This document shows, piece by piece, positions 12,774 to 12,799 of a stretch of 12,799 nt of DNA. Positions within the stretch are counted from its first letter, which is position 1. Every line of letters starts with the position of its first letter. The notes under the pieces are model-generated. The model made no database searches. It worked only from the letters and a program-made list of their open reading frames with translations, and was not told where the DNA came from. Location of the stretch: contig CAJFPI010000224.1 in NCBI GenBank assembly GCA_904398675.1, positions 1 to 12,799 of the forward strand, in the 5' to 3' direction. The position numbers were made by a program, and so were the translations under genes. The DNA comes from an uncultured Oscillospiraceae bacterium (GTDB lineage: Bacteria > Bacillota > Clostridia > Oscillospirales > Oscillospiraceae).

Positions 12774-12799
12774 ATGATGTGAAAAACGCAACCCCTCAA

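Overview
The window is GC-rich and densely coded. It has strong GGAGG-type ribosome binding sites, Rho-independent terminators, sigma-A-like promoters and a perfect CIRCE operator. Protein content (clostridial-type ABC exporter, SsnA/YgfK, Gram-positive-type TrmD, MATE) suggests a high-GC gut Clostridia of the Oscillospiraceae type (Flavonifractor, Intestinimonas or Lawsonibacter-like). The lineage is an inference; no 16S or other marker is present.

Layout. 1-1029: 3' part of an ABC exporter with fused membrane and ATPase domains, ending in a terminator. 1085-1484: a 400-base regulatory region with a good promoter, a compact structured leader RNA that ends in a perfect intrinsic terminator, and a 20-codon micro-ORF. 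1485-5914: the ssnA-ygfK operon, an amidohydrolase plus a large flavin/iron-sulfur oxidoreductase. In gut anaerobes these families are tied to selenium-dependent purine and uric acid catabolism. 5956-6076: two back-to-back terminators separating convergent genes. 6090-6512 (minus): a small heat-shock protein, with a perfect CIRCE element (HrcA operator) 143 bases upstream of its start codon. 6841-9530: a forward run MATE transporter - rimM - trmD, probably co-transcribed. 9527-12223: a consensus promoter overlapping the trmD stop codon drives a family 2 glycosyltransferase and an O-antigen-ligase/polymerase-like membrane protein, ending in a terminator. 12286-12799: no protein gene that can be supported; a promoter followed by three tRNA-Pro(TGG)-like copies in different states of decay, set among TTGACCACA repeats.

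How the parts work together. The two most interesting places are the leader RNA in front of ssnA-ygfK, which looks like a transcription attenuator or riboswitch controlling a purine-related operon and matches no riboswitch class I could recognise by eye, and the mosaic tRNA-Pro-like array at the right end, which looks like a decayed integration hot spot or a tRNA-derived repeat family. The remaining genes are ordinary housekeeping (rimM, trmD, hsp20) or envelope and transport functions. No mobile-element proteins, CRISPR array or defence system is visible.
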